Positions 7,865 through 16,507 of a DNA stretch of 64,000 nucleotides are shown one piece after another (within the stretch, counting starts at the first letter, position 1; each line of letters begins with the position of its first letter). This DNA is from Acinetobacter sp. ANC 7912. GTDB lineage: Bacteria; Pseudomonadota; Gammaproteobacteria; Pseudomonadales; Moraxellaceae. Under the pieces are notes generated by a model. That model was not told where the DNA came from. It did not search any database and saw nothing but the letters and a program-made list of their open reading frames with translations. A program made the position numbers and the translations under genes. The DNA is taken from positions 1,488,001-1,552,000 of the forward strand of contig NZ_CP156795.1 in assembly GCF_039862785.1 (NCBI RefSeq). The letters run 5' to 3'.

Positions 7865-8187
7865 CTTAAATAAAAAAGTCTCCGACAAACCCGGTACGGT
7901 TCACAAAAAGAACTGCTCTGAATTCATATAGATTGTCATTGCTTTCATCCCTTGCTTGTATTTTATGTTAGTAAATATAGTAAAATCTCGAATAGGAATA
8001 TTTATTTGGCAAGCTTACGCAGGGACTAGTATTCTTTCTTTATATAAAAATAAAATTAAATAAAAATCTTGGTGTCGAATCAGAGACTTTCTTTGGAAGC
8101 TTACGCTCTTACATACATCGTATGAATCTTCGCTAAAATCCAAGCTTGCTTTTGTTCGCACAGATATAAAAACAAAAGGCCACTTTT

Positions 8188-8739
8188 ATGTATATTGCAC
8201 TTGAAGGCACTAATGAGTTACTTAAAGAAAAATTATTTGCTCAGTGCTTAGAATTTTATAAAAATAGAAATCAATCTGTTGATGTCTTTCATCCAGTAGC
8301 ACCGATGCCATCTTACGTTTGGTGGGAACAAGTTTTTTTTAAATTTTCTAGTAATAAAGTTTTCACATCAGACTTGTTGGTCACTAGAGCCAAATATCAT
8401 TTAAAACATATAAAATTTAATGGTGAGATACTTATAGGAGTTGGTAGTATTTTCACAAATTTAATTGAAAACTGGCCTGGTAAAGATTGTTTGGCAAAAG
8501 CACATATCAGAAATTTATTAACAGATTTGCATCCTGTCCCAGTACCTGACAAAGTTATTTATATAGGAAAAAGTAGAGATGCTAATGAGAAACATCAGAT
8601 ATATATGCATATCTTTGAAAATATCCAGAAATATGGTTTTGAAAATCTAAAGATATTTTATATTGAAGAAAACGTTATAGAATCAAATCCTGTTCAAGGC
8701 TGTGATCAATTGTTTGAAATATTACTGAGTACAACGTAA
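8188..8739 (+). CDS. Thymidylate-kinase-like protein lacking a P-loop
   Basis: A 183-residue protein whose start (MYIALEGTNELLKEKLFAQC) lines up with the first strand and P-loop helix of thymidylate kinases (FIVIEGxDGxGKST), but the GxxGKS/T phosphate loop is missing, so ATP binding of the usual kind is unlikely. The later segment PVPVPDKVIYIGKSRDANEK resembles the PDLVIYLDV strand of that family. It is probably a nucleotide-binding or scaffold derivative. It ends 12 bases before the CARF gene on the same strand, with an AAGGG ribosome site between, so the two form an operon. The assignment rests on pattern recognition and is tentative. Confidence 0.5.
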   Translation: MYIALEGTNELLKEKLFAQCLEFYKNRNQSVDVFHPVAPMPSYVWWEQVFFKFSSNKVFTSDLLVTRAKYHLKHIKFNGEILIGVGSIFTNLIENWPGKDCLAKAHIRNLLTDLHPVPVPDKVIYIGKSRDANEKHQIYMHIFENIQKYGFENLKIFYIEENVIESNPVQGCDQLFEILLSTT

Positions 8740-8751
8740 GGGAAAAGGCAC

Positions 8752-9888
8752 ATGCAAAAGGACATTTTATTTTTAGTTACAGGAATGACACCGCAAATCA
8801 TCACGGAAACCCTGTATGCATTGGCTGCTGATCCCGAAAATAATGATAAATGGGTACCAACTGAAATACATGTGTTGACTACGGCGAAAGGAAAAATCCA
8901 AATTCGATCTCGGTTGTTTAATGATGGTATTTTTGAGAAATTTCTTAAAGATTTTCATTTATCAAATATTAGATTTGACGATTCCACTGTTCATGTCATT
9001 AGGTATCAAGGAAAAGAGTTAGAGGATCTTAAGACTTTAGATGATAACGAGTTAGCTGCAAATGAAACATGTCGTTTGATTAAGTTATTTACTGAAGATG
9101 ATGATTCTAAGTTACATGTGTCTATTGCAGGTGGTCGTAAAACAATGGGGTTTTATGCAGGCTATGCACTTTCTTTGTATGGCAGAGCCCAAGATAGTAT
9201 GTCTCATGTTCTAGTATCAGAAGAGTTCGAATTTGCAGATGGCTTTTACTATCCAACACCATATGAGCATTATGTTGGCAAAAATATGTCACAAGAACGA
9301 TTAAATGCACAGCATGCTAAAGTTTTTTTGGCAGATATCCCTTTCGTGCGCTTAAGAAATGCATTGCCAGATACTCATCCGCTTAAAATGGACACCTACC
9401 AATTTTCAGATGTTGTGGAACAAATCAACCAATCTAATCAAAATCTTTCATTAGAGATCGATGTCACTCATCAATATATTAGGGTTAATGGTGGAGAACA
9501 GATAGATATTCCTGCTCGAGAAATGGCCATGCTGATGTGGTTCGCTGACAACAAAATTAAAGGTCAGGCTGGCATTAAAGCACCAACAGGTAAGGCAAAG
9601 GGTGATAATTCTGATGCAGAAATTCAAATTATAGAAGAACTGACTGCCGAATACCTAACACATTATGATGAGCTTAAGGGTGGTGAGACATCTATAGTCG
9701 TGAATAAAGAATTCTTCGAGTCAACAAAGTCTAAGCTAAAAAAACATCTAGAAAAAAAATTAGGTGTCGAGTTGGCAGCTAGAATCGTACCAAAGCAAAA
9801 TGGAAGAAGTATGCCTTTTTATCTTCCGATTGAAAGAGAGGACATTACTATAAAAGATAATTTTAAGGATCGCGTTATATCTTTCTAA
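8752..9888 (+). CDS. CARF-domain protein of the Cas_NE0113 type
   Basis: A 378-residue protein. The N-terminal half is a CARF-type Rossmann domain: a first strand-loop LVTGMTPQIITETLYAL (residues 7-23) and the second ligand-loop motif SIAGGRKTMGFYAGYAL (about 124-140). By family knowledge such domains bind cyclic oligoadenylates made by type III CRISPR Cas10, and several cleave them (ring nucleases). The C-terminal half (about 230-378) is helical and looks like a winged helix, without an obvious HEPN or PD-(D/E)XK motif. No cas10 or other cas gene was found in the window. It pairs with the kinase-like gene upstream and converges on a HEPN membrane protein downstream. Confidence 0.75.
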   Translation: MQKDILFLVTGMTPQIITETLYALAADPENNDKWVPTEIHVLTTAKGKIQIRSRLFNDGIFEKFLKDFHLSNIRFDDSTVHVIRYQGKELEDLKTLDDNELAANETCRLIKLFTEDDDSKLHVSIAGGRKTMGFYAGYALSLYGRAQDSMSHVLVSEEFEFADGFYYPTPYEHYVGKNMSQERLNAQHAKVFLADIPFVRLRNALPDTHPLKMDTYQFSDVVEQINQSNQNLSLEIDVTHQYIRVNGGEQIDIPAREMAMLMWFADNKIKGQAGIKAPTGKAKGDNSDAEIQIIEELTAEYLTHYDELKGGETSIVVNKEFFESTKSKLKKHLEKKLGVELAARIVPKQNGRSMPFYLPIEREDITIKDNFKDRVISF

Positions 9889-9890
9889 TA

Positions 9891-9924
9891 TTATAAGGGC
9901 AGCTGTAAGCAGCTGCCCTTATAA
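9891..9924. terminator. Bidirectional terminator between convergent genes
   Basis: A 15-bp perfect stem, TTATAAGGGCAGCTG against CAGCTGCCCTTATAA, with a TAAG loop, sits exactly between the convergent CARF and HEPN genes. Confidence 0.85.
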
Positions 9925-9939
9925 ATCATCAACGTTAGT

Positions 9940-10999
9940 TTAGTAAAGATCCTGTTTTTGTAATTTATCGATAGCTTGTTCAAGGATTTTAATATTACCT
10001 TTTAAATCATGAATAATATGTTGATAATGACTTTGATTATCGACATTTGATGCATGCATAACGCTGTTACGGAATTTACGGGCTAGGTGTAAGTCATCAC
10101 GCAAATTTTGATTAATGATTGCTTGATTATATAGGTCATCAATCATTAATGAAGCAGATACCGATTTGCCCTTAGAGTTGTTTAATTGTTGTTGGAGTTC
10201 TCTAGAACATAAACGTTGAAGTTGTTTTTCGAAATATGTCCAATATCGTACAAATTCCCCAACTAAAGTGTAGCCATGCTTAATTTCATATTCCTCAATA
10301 CGACTTTGTAATTCCTGTTGAGCGCGATCCTTTTGACCGAGTACTCTTAAAAGTTTAGATTTTTCGCTTTCATTATTTCGAAGTTCGTTTTCTAGTTCTT
10401 GTTTTTCAACTAATAGAGCATCAATTTCTTTGCGATCAACCGAATTTTCAATTTTTACAATAAGATCTTGGATACTAGAGTTAAGTAAAAAAGCCTCATG
10501 ATCTTTTTCTTCTAAGTCTACATTCAATTGTTGAACAGATTTTTCTAGTTCAAATTTCTCCTGATTTAAACGTTGTTGCTGTTTAATTAACTTGATATTT
10601 ATTTTTTCAATTTGATATCTGCGCCAACCACCGTACAGAGCCACACCTAAAAGAATAAAAACGAAAGGTAGAGAAGGATAGAAACGTTCCCATGCTACTT
10701 TTCGAGCGAAATCATACCAAGACATTCCTTCAATTACAGGTCCATTGCCTGTAACTCTGCTTGTAAAATCTTGGATATAGTTCCAAGATGAAAAGGTCAT
10801 GGCGTTTAAAGAGTTTAACCAAAGATTTGAGTAGCCAGTAAGTTTTGAAATTTCCAATCTTGGCTGAAGAGTCTTAAATTCTGAAAAGGTATGGGTTAAA
10901 GTTACTGGTGTGCGATGATCATAAATTGATTCCTCTTTTTTCTCTAGAATCAGCTTATTATTGCGGTCATGTAAAGAAATTGTACCCCGGTTACTATAT
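9940..10999 (-). pseudogene. Membrane-anchored coiled-coil HEPN protein, 5' end lost
   Basis: From the TTG at 10857 the frame encodes 305 residues: a membrane segment FYPSLPFVFILLGVALYGGW (about 55-74), a long coiled coil (about 80-190, rich in E, Q, L, K) and a C-terminal helical domain with FRNSVMH (about 265), the Rx4H motif with Asn after Arg seen in HEPN RNases. The same frame stays open upstream with no stop (TYSNRGTISLHDRNNKLIL...) until it hits the IS3-family end at 11001, so the true start is lost and about 47 further codons belong to the gene. The upstream part looks beta-rich and would lie outside the membrane. It may be an abortive-infection-type effector linked to the CARF gene; this is inference. 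Confidence 0.6.
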
Positions 11000-11039
11000 G
11001 TGAACCGTACCGGGTTTGTCGGAGACTTTTTTATTTAAG

Positions 11040-11942
11040 TTAGGCCACCTGACCTAACGGATTAATCTTATCATAGTACATTGCTTCAAACTCAAAAGGC
11101 GATACATAACCCAGTGCACTGTGTACACGCTTTTTGTTGAACCAATCTACCCAATTTAATGTCGCAAGTTGTACATCCGCTAAACCTTGCCAATCTGCTT
11201 TTAGATATTCAATCACCTCTGTTTTGTATAAGCCATTCACCGTTTCAGCCAAAGCATTATCGTATGAATCACCTGTCGTACCGACTGATGCTCGTAAATT
11301 TGCTGCTTCTAAACGATTGGTATAGCGAATAGAAAGATATTGAACACCTCTATCTGAATGATGAATCACATTCTTAGGCATACCTCGATCGTGCAATGCT
11401 TGCTCCAATGCATCGAGCACCATATCTGTATTCATCCGTGTAGATACTTTCCATCCAACAATTGCTCGTGAGAACACGTCAATAACAAATGCGGTATATA
11501 CCCAGCCTGAATGAGTTTGAATATACGTAAAGTCACCCACCCATAGTTGGTTTGGATGATCAGCATTAAAATTACGTTTCACTAAATCATCTGCTCGTTT
11601 TTGGTCATCTCGGTTACGGGTGGTTTGTTTATTCTTACCACGCCAAACACCTTGTATACCTAGCTTTTGCATCAATCGAGCAACTGTACAACGTGCAATC
11701 ACATAGCCTTCACGTTTCAGTTGTTGCCAGACCTTACGCACACCGTATCGACCTGAACTTTCTTTCCAAATTCGCTTAATCTCCTCAGCATGCTGCAAGT
11801 CATGTAAATCTCGTTTCGCTCGATGTTCTGGATTTACTGTGAGATCTAAAGTCCGGTAATAGGTTGAAGCAGCGATCGGTAAAATCCTACAAATCGCCTC
11901 AACACCATATCGATCTTTATTGTTAAGGATAAAATCCACCAT
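11040..11942 (-). CDS. IS3-family transposase OrfB, copy B
   Basis: 300 residues, nearly the same as OrfB of copy A, with an intact DDE set (WVGDFTYI, HHSDRGVQY, ALAETVNGLY). The shorter linker LDLTVNPEHRAKRD replaces the 15-bp longer stretch of copy A, so the two copies have separate histories. Confidence 0.92.
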   Translation of the reverse strand: MVDFILNNKDRYGVEAICRILPIAASTYYRTLDLTVNPEHRAKRDLHDLQHAEEIKRIWKESSGRYGVRKVWQQLKREGYVIARCTVARLMQKLGIQGVWRGKNKQTTRNRDDQKRADDLVKRNFNADHPNQLWVGDFTYIQTHSGWVYTAFVIDVFSRAIVGWKVSTRMNTDMVLDALEQALHDRGMPKNVIHHSDRGVQYLSIRYTNRLEAANLRASVGTTGDSYDNALAETVNGLYKTEVIEYLKADWQGLADVQLATLNWVDWFNKKRVHSALGYVSPFEFEAMYYDKINPLGQVA

Positions 11943-12259
11943 TATTTGTGTGGGCGGTCGAGCTCCGCCTGGGCGAAAAAAGCGGCTGCTTTACGTAGAA
12001 TTTCATTGGCACGTTTTAATTCTTTAATTTCACGTTCCATTTGCTTCATTTTTTCTTGGTCAGATACCTGTTGTACTTTGGCGGGATTTTGTTGATCTAA
12101 GTATTTTTGATACCAAACACGTAGTGTTTCAGGAGTACAGCCAATTTTAGGAGCAATTGCGGAAACTGCTGCCCAATTCGATGGATAATCTTTTTCAGAT
12201 TCAATTAGTAATTGAACCGCTCTTTCTCTAATTTCGGGGGTATAGTTTGGTTTTTTCAT
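11942..12259 (-). CDS. IS3-family transposase OrfA, copy B
   Basis: 105 residues with HTH and leucine-rich region (QMEREIKELKRANEILRKAA). It keeps the T6C run and GC-rich stem before its stop and the same TAATG overlap with OrfB. Several substitutions against copy A lie in the coiled coil. Confidence 0.92.
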   Translation of the reverse strand: MKKPNYTPEIRERAVQLLIESEKDYPSNWAAVSAIAPKIGCTPETLRVWYQKYLDQQNPAKVQQVSDQEKMKQMEREIKELKRANEILRKAAAFFAQAELDRPHK

Positions 12260-12310
12260 CGGAATAGTCTCTCAGAATATTGACTCTCCGACAAACCCGG
12301 TACGGTTCAT

Positions 12311-12613
12311 ACATACAAAAACCAAGATGCTGTAACCGCATTTATGGAGTATGCAGTAACACATAGAAAGCTGCCACCACATCCCGCTTATTTAGAATTA
12401 CAAAGGATATTAGTAAATGAAGAAATGATGCAAACAGATTCTTCAATTAATGATGAAAACGTAATCAAACCATTAGATATTTCTACACCTCAAGATGAAT
12501 CCAAATCGACTCTATCTCCTAGTGAGGAGTCTTCAGCTAAATCATTGGAAAGAAGCAGTAAGAATTATGATTTAACAAACTTACCAGCAAGAAGAAAAAT
12601 AGTGCAGGGGTGA
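12311..12613 (+). pseudogene. 3' fragment of a Tn7-like tnsB/tniA transposase gene
   Basis: The frame is open right from the IS boundary (TYKNQDAVTAFMEYAVTHRKLPPHPAYLEL) and ends NLPARRKIVQG, so the ATG at 12344 is internal. About 100 residues remain of a transposase that is normally around 600-700 residues; the DDE core is gone. The tail is acidic and Ser-rich, like TnsB C-terminal tails that contact TnsC. The stop lies 3 bases before the tnsC-like start, the usual tnsB-tnsC order. Identification leans on this context. Confidence 0.6.
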
Positions 12614-12616
12614 CAT

Positions 12617-13594
12617 ATGAATTCTAGAGTTGATCCCAATCATCCTATATTTACCCAGAAATATACTATTTATACTCCACCTATGGATGAAATGATTTCG
12701 GTAATTGGAAATTGGATAGAACAAAGACTGAGTGGAGAGTATTTGTTTGGACCATCTCGATTTGGCAAAACTCGTAGTGTAAGGGATTATTTGATTATCG
12801 AATTGTCACAACGCTTTGGACAGGACGTGCCATTAGTATTATGGAGTCGCAAAGACTCTTTAATGGGTGAAGGCGAGTTTTGGAATGAAATACTAAAAGC
12901 ATCAAAGTATGAACTTTATGATATAAAAAAACCCAAAACAAAAATTGTTGCAAGAAATTTAGTAGAAGAAAGATTTAAAACGATAGCTGATTTTGCTCAA
13001 AGTAATTATGTAATTCTTTTAATTGATGAAGCCCAAGAAATAACACTTAAAGAATGGAAATGGCTATTAGGGCTGCAAAATAATTTAGATATAAATGGAT
13101 ACAAATTAAGTGTATTTTCAATAGCTTCACATAACATTAATTATAAACCGAATTATTTGGCTAGAACTGGCAATCCACACATAACAGCTAGATTTTTTAC
13201 AGGTAATTATCGATTTAAAGGTATTACAGATATAAAGGAACTTATTTTTATTCTTCAGTCATATGAGGAAGATTCTGAGTGGCCGGATGGAAGTGGAACT
13301 ACATATTTGGAATACTTTGCCCCAAGGGGGTATAAAAAAGGAAAACGGCTTTTCAATTATGCTGACTTAATATGGGAGGCTTTTCAAAAAGAATATCCAC
13401 AAAATTTATATAAGAAAAATAAATTCGAAATACCTATGCAGCATATAGCAGCATTAATTGAAAGAACTCTTAAAGACTTTGTTAATGATGATGAAGACTG
13501 GGAAAAGCTTGAATCATTAGAATATTGGTTAAATTCAATAAAAACAACAGGTTTTGAAAGCCATATTCTTATGATTTCTGAAATACCACTTTAG
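12617..13594 (+). CDS. TnsC/TniB-like AAA+ ATPase of a Tn7-like element
   Basis: 325 residues with Walker A GPSRFGKT (about 48-55) and Walker B VILLIDEAQE (about 134-143), followed by a sensor-like region IASHNIN. TnsC ATPases assemble on target DNA, receive the target signal from a TniQ/TnsD protein and activate the TnsB transposase. A GGGGTG ribosome site precedes the ATG, and the gene is tightly packed between the tnsB remnant and the tniQ-like gene. ATPase motifs look intact, but the element cannot transpose without TnsB. Confidence 0.8.
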   Translation: MNSRVDPNHPIFTQKYTIYTPPMDEMISVIGNWIEQRLSGEYLFGPSRFGKTRSVRDYLIIELSQRFGQDVPLVLWSRKDSLMGEGEFWNEILKASKYELYDIKKPKTKIVARNLVEERFKTIADFAQSNYVILLIDEAQEITLKEWKWLLGLQNNLDINGYKLSVFSIASHNINYKPNYLARTGNPHITARFFTGNYRFKGITDIKELIFILQSYEEDSEWPDGSGTTYLEYFAPRGYKKGKRLFNYADLIWEAFQKEYPQNLYKKNKFEIPMQHIAALIERTLKDFVNDDEDWEKLESLEYWLNSIKTTGFESHILMISEIPL

Positions 13595-13602
13595 GTGAGT
13601 TC

Positions 13603-14970
13603 ATGATTAAAAATATAAGCAATCTTAATAGCTTTAATGAAAATTATATCGCCTTTAATTGGGGTATTGATATCTTGAGTGAAACGGAATCATTCGAGTG
13701 TTTTGCTGCTAAATTTTGTTATTTAAATCAGATGACTGCTAAAAATTTTTTTAAATTCTGGTCAAATCTATATGAGAATGAGAGGAAATTTAATATTTTT
13801 TTTAATAACATATCATTGAATGATAAGGAAATTTTAAAATCCTATTCGAATTTTCTATATAAAAGACATGATTGCATTGAAAGAGAAATAATTATTGAAA
13901 AGAATCATGATTGCCATAGTAAGATATTCTCTTATTGTGAATCATGTATTAAATCTGGTTTTCATAGTGAGCTATTTAATAAAAATTGGATGGTTATATG
14001 TCCTGTCCATAGGATTAAATTAAAAAAAGAAAGTCTAATAGTAAGAAAAAATTTGAGTAAAAATGATATTTTTTCATTAAGAGTGCAGAAAATAATTGAA
14101 TTATCAGTTATGGAAAATCCATCCTGGCCAAGGAATAAACATAAATTTTTAACATCATATTTTTGTAAAATAAGAGATTGGTTGATTGGTTTGGAGGAAA
14201 ATATAAATTGTTATTCTTTAATTACAGGGAATATAATTCATACGGTAAATGAGAATAATCTTAAAAATTTGATAAGTTTTTTAAATTATATTTCTCCAAT
14301 CCCTAATGAACTTCTTTTTTTGTTTCCTTATTTTAGGAAAACAAAAGCTAGAGTTAAAATTTACGATAACGAGGAAATTTTATTTTTCTTGATACAGTAT
14401 AAAGATCAAATAAATAACATATTAGAATTTTATAAAAATAAATTGCAACTAAATAAATTTAATAATTTTAAAATCTTTAATTTGGTTAATCATTATCTTG
14501 AGTATAATAAGATCATTCACCTTAAAAACAAACGTAAATGCAAATGGGCTGAAAGAAAAAGAGAGTATCGTTGGGTATCGGATGGTTCTCAATTTCATAA
14601 TAATATTTGGACTGTTTGTCAATATGAGTATGCAAGTCATTTAATGTGTTCAAACTGGTTGGATTTTAATCTATTGGGTAGGAATGAAATAAAAAGAATC
14701 ATCAAATTAGAATCCACATATAAGAATCTTAAGATAAGTAGACCCATTAAAGAATTTATTGAAGATATTTTGCTTGAAATACTTATTAATACTGTGATTG
14801 GTTTAGATAAAAGAATTAAAGCAATAGATAATTTTTATTCTGTTGATATCCGTGAATTATTTGCTTCAAATATTTATTTGAAATTAGAAGACAAAAAATG
14901 TCTACTGATAAATACTTTAGGTACGTCTGAAAGAATTACAAATTTACTTTATTTTCAATTACAAGTTTAA
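13603..14970 (+). CDS. TniQ/TnsD-like target-selection protein
   Basis: 455 residues, very AT-rich codons. An N-terminal TniQ-type region carries a zinc-ribbon pattern (about 110-145): HDCHSKIFSYCESC...WMVICPVHRIKL, i.e. CxxC followed by CxxH. TniQ/TnsD proteins bind the target site and recruit TnsC. The gene starts 8 bases after tnsC with a TAGGTGAG ribosome site. The C-terminal half is lysine- and asparagine-rich and not recognisable, as expected for a divergent DNA-recognition region. Only 50 bases separate its stop from the IS1202-type insertion. Confidence 0.7.
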   Translation: MIKNISNLNSFNENYIAFNWGIDILSETESFECFAAKFCYLNQMTAKNFFKFWSNLYENERKFNIFFNNISLNDKEILKSYSNFLYKRHDCIEREIIIEKNHDCHSKIFSYCESCIKSGFHSELFNKNWMVICPVHRIKLKKESLIVRKNLSKNDIFSLRVQKIIELSVMENPSWPRNKHKFLTSYFCKIRDWLIGLEENINCYSLITGNIIHTVNENNLKNLISFLNYISPIPNELLFLFPYFRKTKARVKIYDNEEILFFLIQYKDQINNILEFYKNKLQLNKFNNFKIFNLVNHYLEYNKIIHLKNKRKCKWAERKREYRWVSDGSQFHNNIWTVCQYEYASHLMCSNWLDFNLLGRNEIKRIIKLESTYKNLKISRPIKEFIEDILLEILINTVIGLDKRIKAIDNFYSVDIRELFASNIYLKLEDKKCLLINTLGTSERITNLLYFQLQV

Positions 14971-15020
14971 TTAAATGAACGATGGTGGATCCGTTGAATT
15001 AGAATCAAATATATTGATTG

Positions 15021-16502
15021 TGTTATTCCCAAGTAGAAATGTCCTACCTAATAACCAAATAGAAATGTCCTATATGGACATTTCCAAGTCAAGCACAGGA
15101 TTCAGATTTCGTTGTTGAATTGCTGTTTTCTGTGCACGTCTGCTTGGCATCTTTTGAGAACGATTGCGTTTGTTTTGTTGTTCCAGTTCTTCATGCTGTT
15201 GTTGGATATGATTCAGAACAGCACCCAACCGTTTATTCTCAACAATCTCTCGCTGGTTGAGCTGACTTAATTTATCGAAGATGCTGTAATTGATCTTCCG
15301 GCCTTCATGCATGATGGCCACGGTACCATCCGGGTATTCCAGGAACTCAAGATATTTACCAATCAGCCTCTGGTTTTCTTCTGTACTCTCCAGGAGATAT
15401 ACACATTTATCATAAGTAATGGTCAGGCTATTGGTGACTCTACGTGGCTCTCGCCAGGTAAAAATATCATCTAATTGCTCGGCTGTTTCGGTGGCAGAGC
15501 GGTGTAAATCCTTAGGGTTAAAGGCCATCTTGGCAAATTTGCGATTAAATTGCTCAATAAAGCAGGGCAACCACTTATTGGCATCTGCAATCGAACTGAT
15601 ACCTTCCAAACGCATCTCTTTGATCAGACGGTCCTGAAGGGTTCTGTTGGCACGTTCCACACGGCCTTTGGCCTGGGGTGAATTGGCGAAGATGATATCG
15701 ATATTGAGGGTACTGAGTACGCGTCCAAACTGGGTAATCTTGCTGTCTTTCTTGCTGCTTTGATTCACCCTAAAGACTGAATGTTTGTCGCTGTAAAACG
15801 CTAAAGGCTTACCATGCTGTTCAACATACAAGCGTGTCGAAATCATATAGTCAAAGGCTGATTCTGATTCACAGAAGCGTAAATGCTGCAATTTGCCTGT
15901 GGCATCATCGATAAAGACTAGCAGACAGCATTTAGCGGCTCTTCCTTCAGACCAGTCATGGTGTGAGCCATCGATTTGTACCAGTTCACCATAACAATCC
16001 CGGTTATATCGAGGCTGATATGGGCGTTTCAGGCGCTTGGATCGAGGAATCCATAAGTCAGCTGCAATCATCCAAGAACGCAGGGTTTCTACTGAAAGAT
16101 CGAATCCATGTACGGTAGTGAGCTTTTCATGCGCTAAAGTGGGTCCGAAACCATGGAGTTGGTCAGAAACAATATTGAGGCACTTGAGTCTGAGTTCTTC
16201 AGGAAGTTTGGAATTGCTAATTTGGCCACGACCGGCATGGGCTAATGCAGCGGGACCTTGAGCTTTGTATTTCTGCAGTAAGCGTCTGATCTGACGTTCT
16301 GAAATATGAAGTAGCTGAGCAGCCTGGGATTGAGTTATGCGTTGATCGCAGATTTCCTGCAAGACCGACAATCGTTTAAGTTCTTTATCCGACATAGACA
16401 CCAACATATCAAACCGTCCGCTTCAATAATCGCAAAAGTGCATATTCTAAAAGCGGACATTTTTACTTTGGAGAAACCGGACATTTCTATTTTGGGCTTA
16501 CA
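15021..16502 (-). mobile_element. IS1202-type (former ISNCY) insertion sequence beside dif
   Basis: Ends begin TGT and share CCCAA and TAGAAATGTCC within the first 24 bases. GATTG flanks both sides (15016-15020 and 16503-16507), a 5-bp target duplication, and the right copy directly abuts the dif-like XerC arm at 16508. This spacing matches what is known for the ISAba32 group of the IS1202 family, which inserts next to Xer sites. Confidence 0.88.
15070..16407 (-). CDS. IS1202-type DDE transposase
   Basis: 445 residues. An N-terminal helix-turn-helix (SQAAQLLHISERQIRRLLQKY, about 27-47) recognises the ends; the rve-type core has Asp in LVQIDGSHHDW, Asp in FIDDATG/FYSDKHSVF and Glu in AKGRVERANRTLQ, with QFNRKFAK after it. 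The C-terminal part (about 385-445) is a basic, glutamine-rich coiled coil. All catalytic residues are present. The start MLVSM could also be the second ATG at 16395. Confidence 0.9.
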   Translation of the reverse strand: MLVSMSDKELKRLSVLQEICDQRITQSQAAQLLHISERQIRRLLQKYKAQGPAALAHAGRGQISNSKLPEELRLKCLNIVSDQLHGFGPTLAHEKLTTVHGFDLSVETLRSWMIAADLWIPRSKRLKRPYQPRYNRDCYGELVQIDGSHHDWSEGRAAKCCLLVFIDDATGKLQHLRFCESESAFDYMISTRLYVEQHGKPLAFYSDKHSVFRVNQSSKKDSKITQFGRVLSTLNIDIIFANSPQAKGRVERANRTLQDRLIKEMRLEGISSIADANKWLPCFIEQFNRKFAKMAFNPKDLHRSATETAEQLDDIFTWREPRRVTNSLTITYDKCVYLLESTEENQRLIGKYLEFLEYPDGTVAIMHEGRKINYSIFDKLSQLNQREIVENKRLGAVLNHIQQQHEELEQQNKRNRSQKMPSRRAQKTAIQQRNLNPVLDLEMSI

Positions 16503-16507
16503 GATTG

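Larger units (their letters stand above)
6580..7903 (+). mobile_element. IS3-family insertion sequence, copy A (1324 bp)
   Basis: Bounded by inverted repeats TGAACCGTACCGGGTTTGTC and its complement, with the TG...CA ends of the IS3 family. CAA flanks both ends (6577-6579, 7904-7906), a 3-bp target duplication. It holds orfA and orfB in the usual overlapping order. Copy B at 11001-12309 is a close but not identical relative. Confidence 0.95.
6319..7939 (-). pseudogene. DUF4258-like gene interrupted by an IS3-family element
   Basis: The 3' part (6319-6579) encodes GLTNHAAKRSTQRGMKSKHI...GAIYYSVGKKE...NGMHLIVSITGNVITMFRNK, the layout of DUF4258 proteins (an HAxxRxxQRG helix then a beta sheet ending VIT.FR). 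The 5' part lies beyond the element at 7907-7939 (MTIYMNSEQFF). Removing the element and one copy of the CAA duplication restores one frame, ...EQFFLGLTNHAAKR..., so the gene was whole before insertion. The ATG at 7939 is chosen because AAGGG sits 9 bases upstream. DUF4258 genes often lie next to small regulators in toxin-antitoxin-like pairs; no partner is evident here. Confidence 0.75.
11001..12309 (-). mobile_element. IS3-family insertion sequence, copy B (1309 bp)
   Basis: Same terminal repeats as copy A, opposite orientation. Flanking bases differ (ATG at 10998-11000, TAC at 12310-12312), so there is no target duplication. Both flanking genes are cut at their 5' ends, which fits a deletion or recombination at this element. 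Confidence 0.93.

Noticed and set aside
8008..8110. AAGCTTACGC occurring twice before the kinase-like gene
   Set aside because: Two 10-mers 90 bases apart in AT-rich DNA; no site type recognised.
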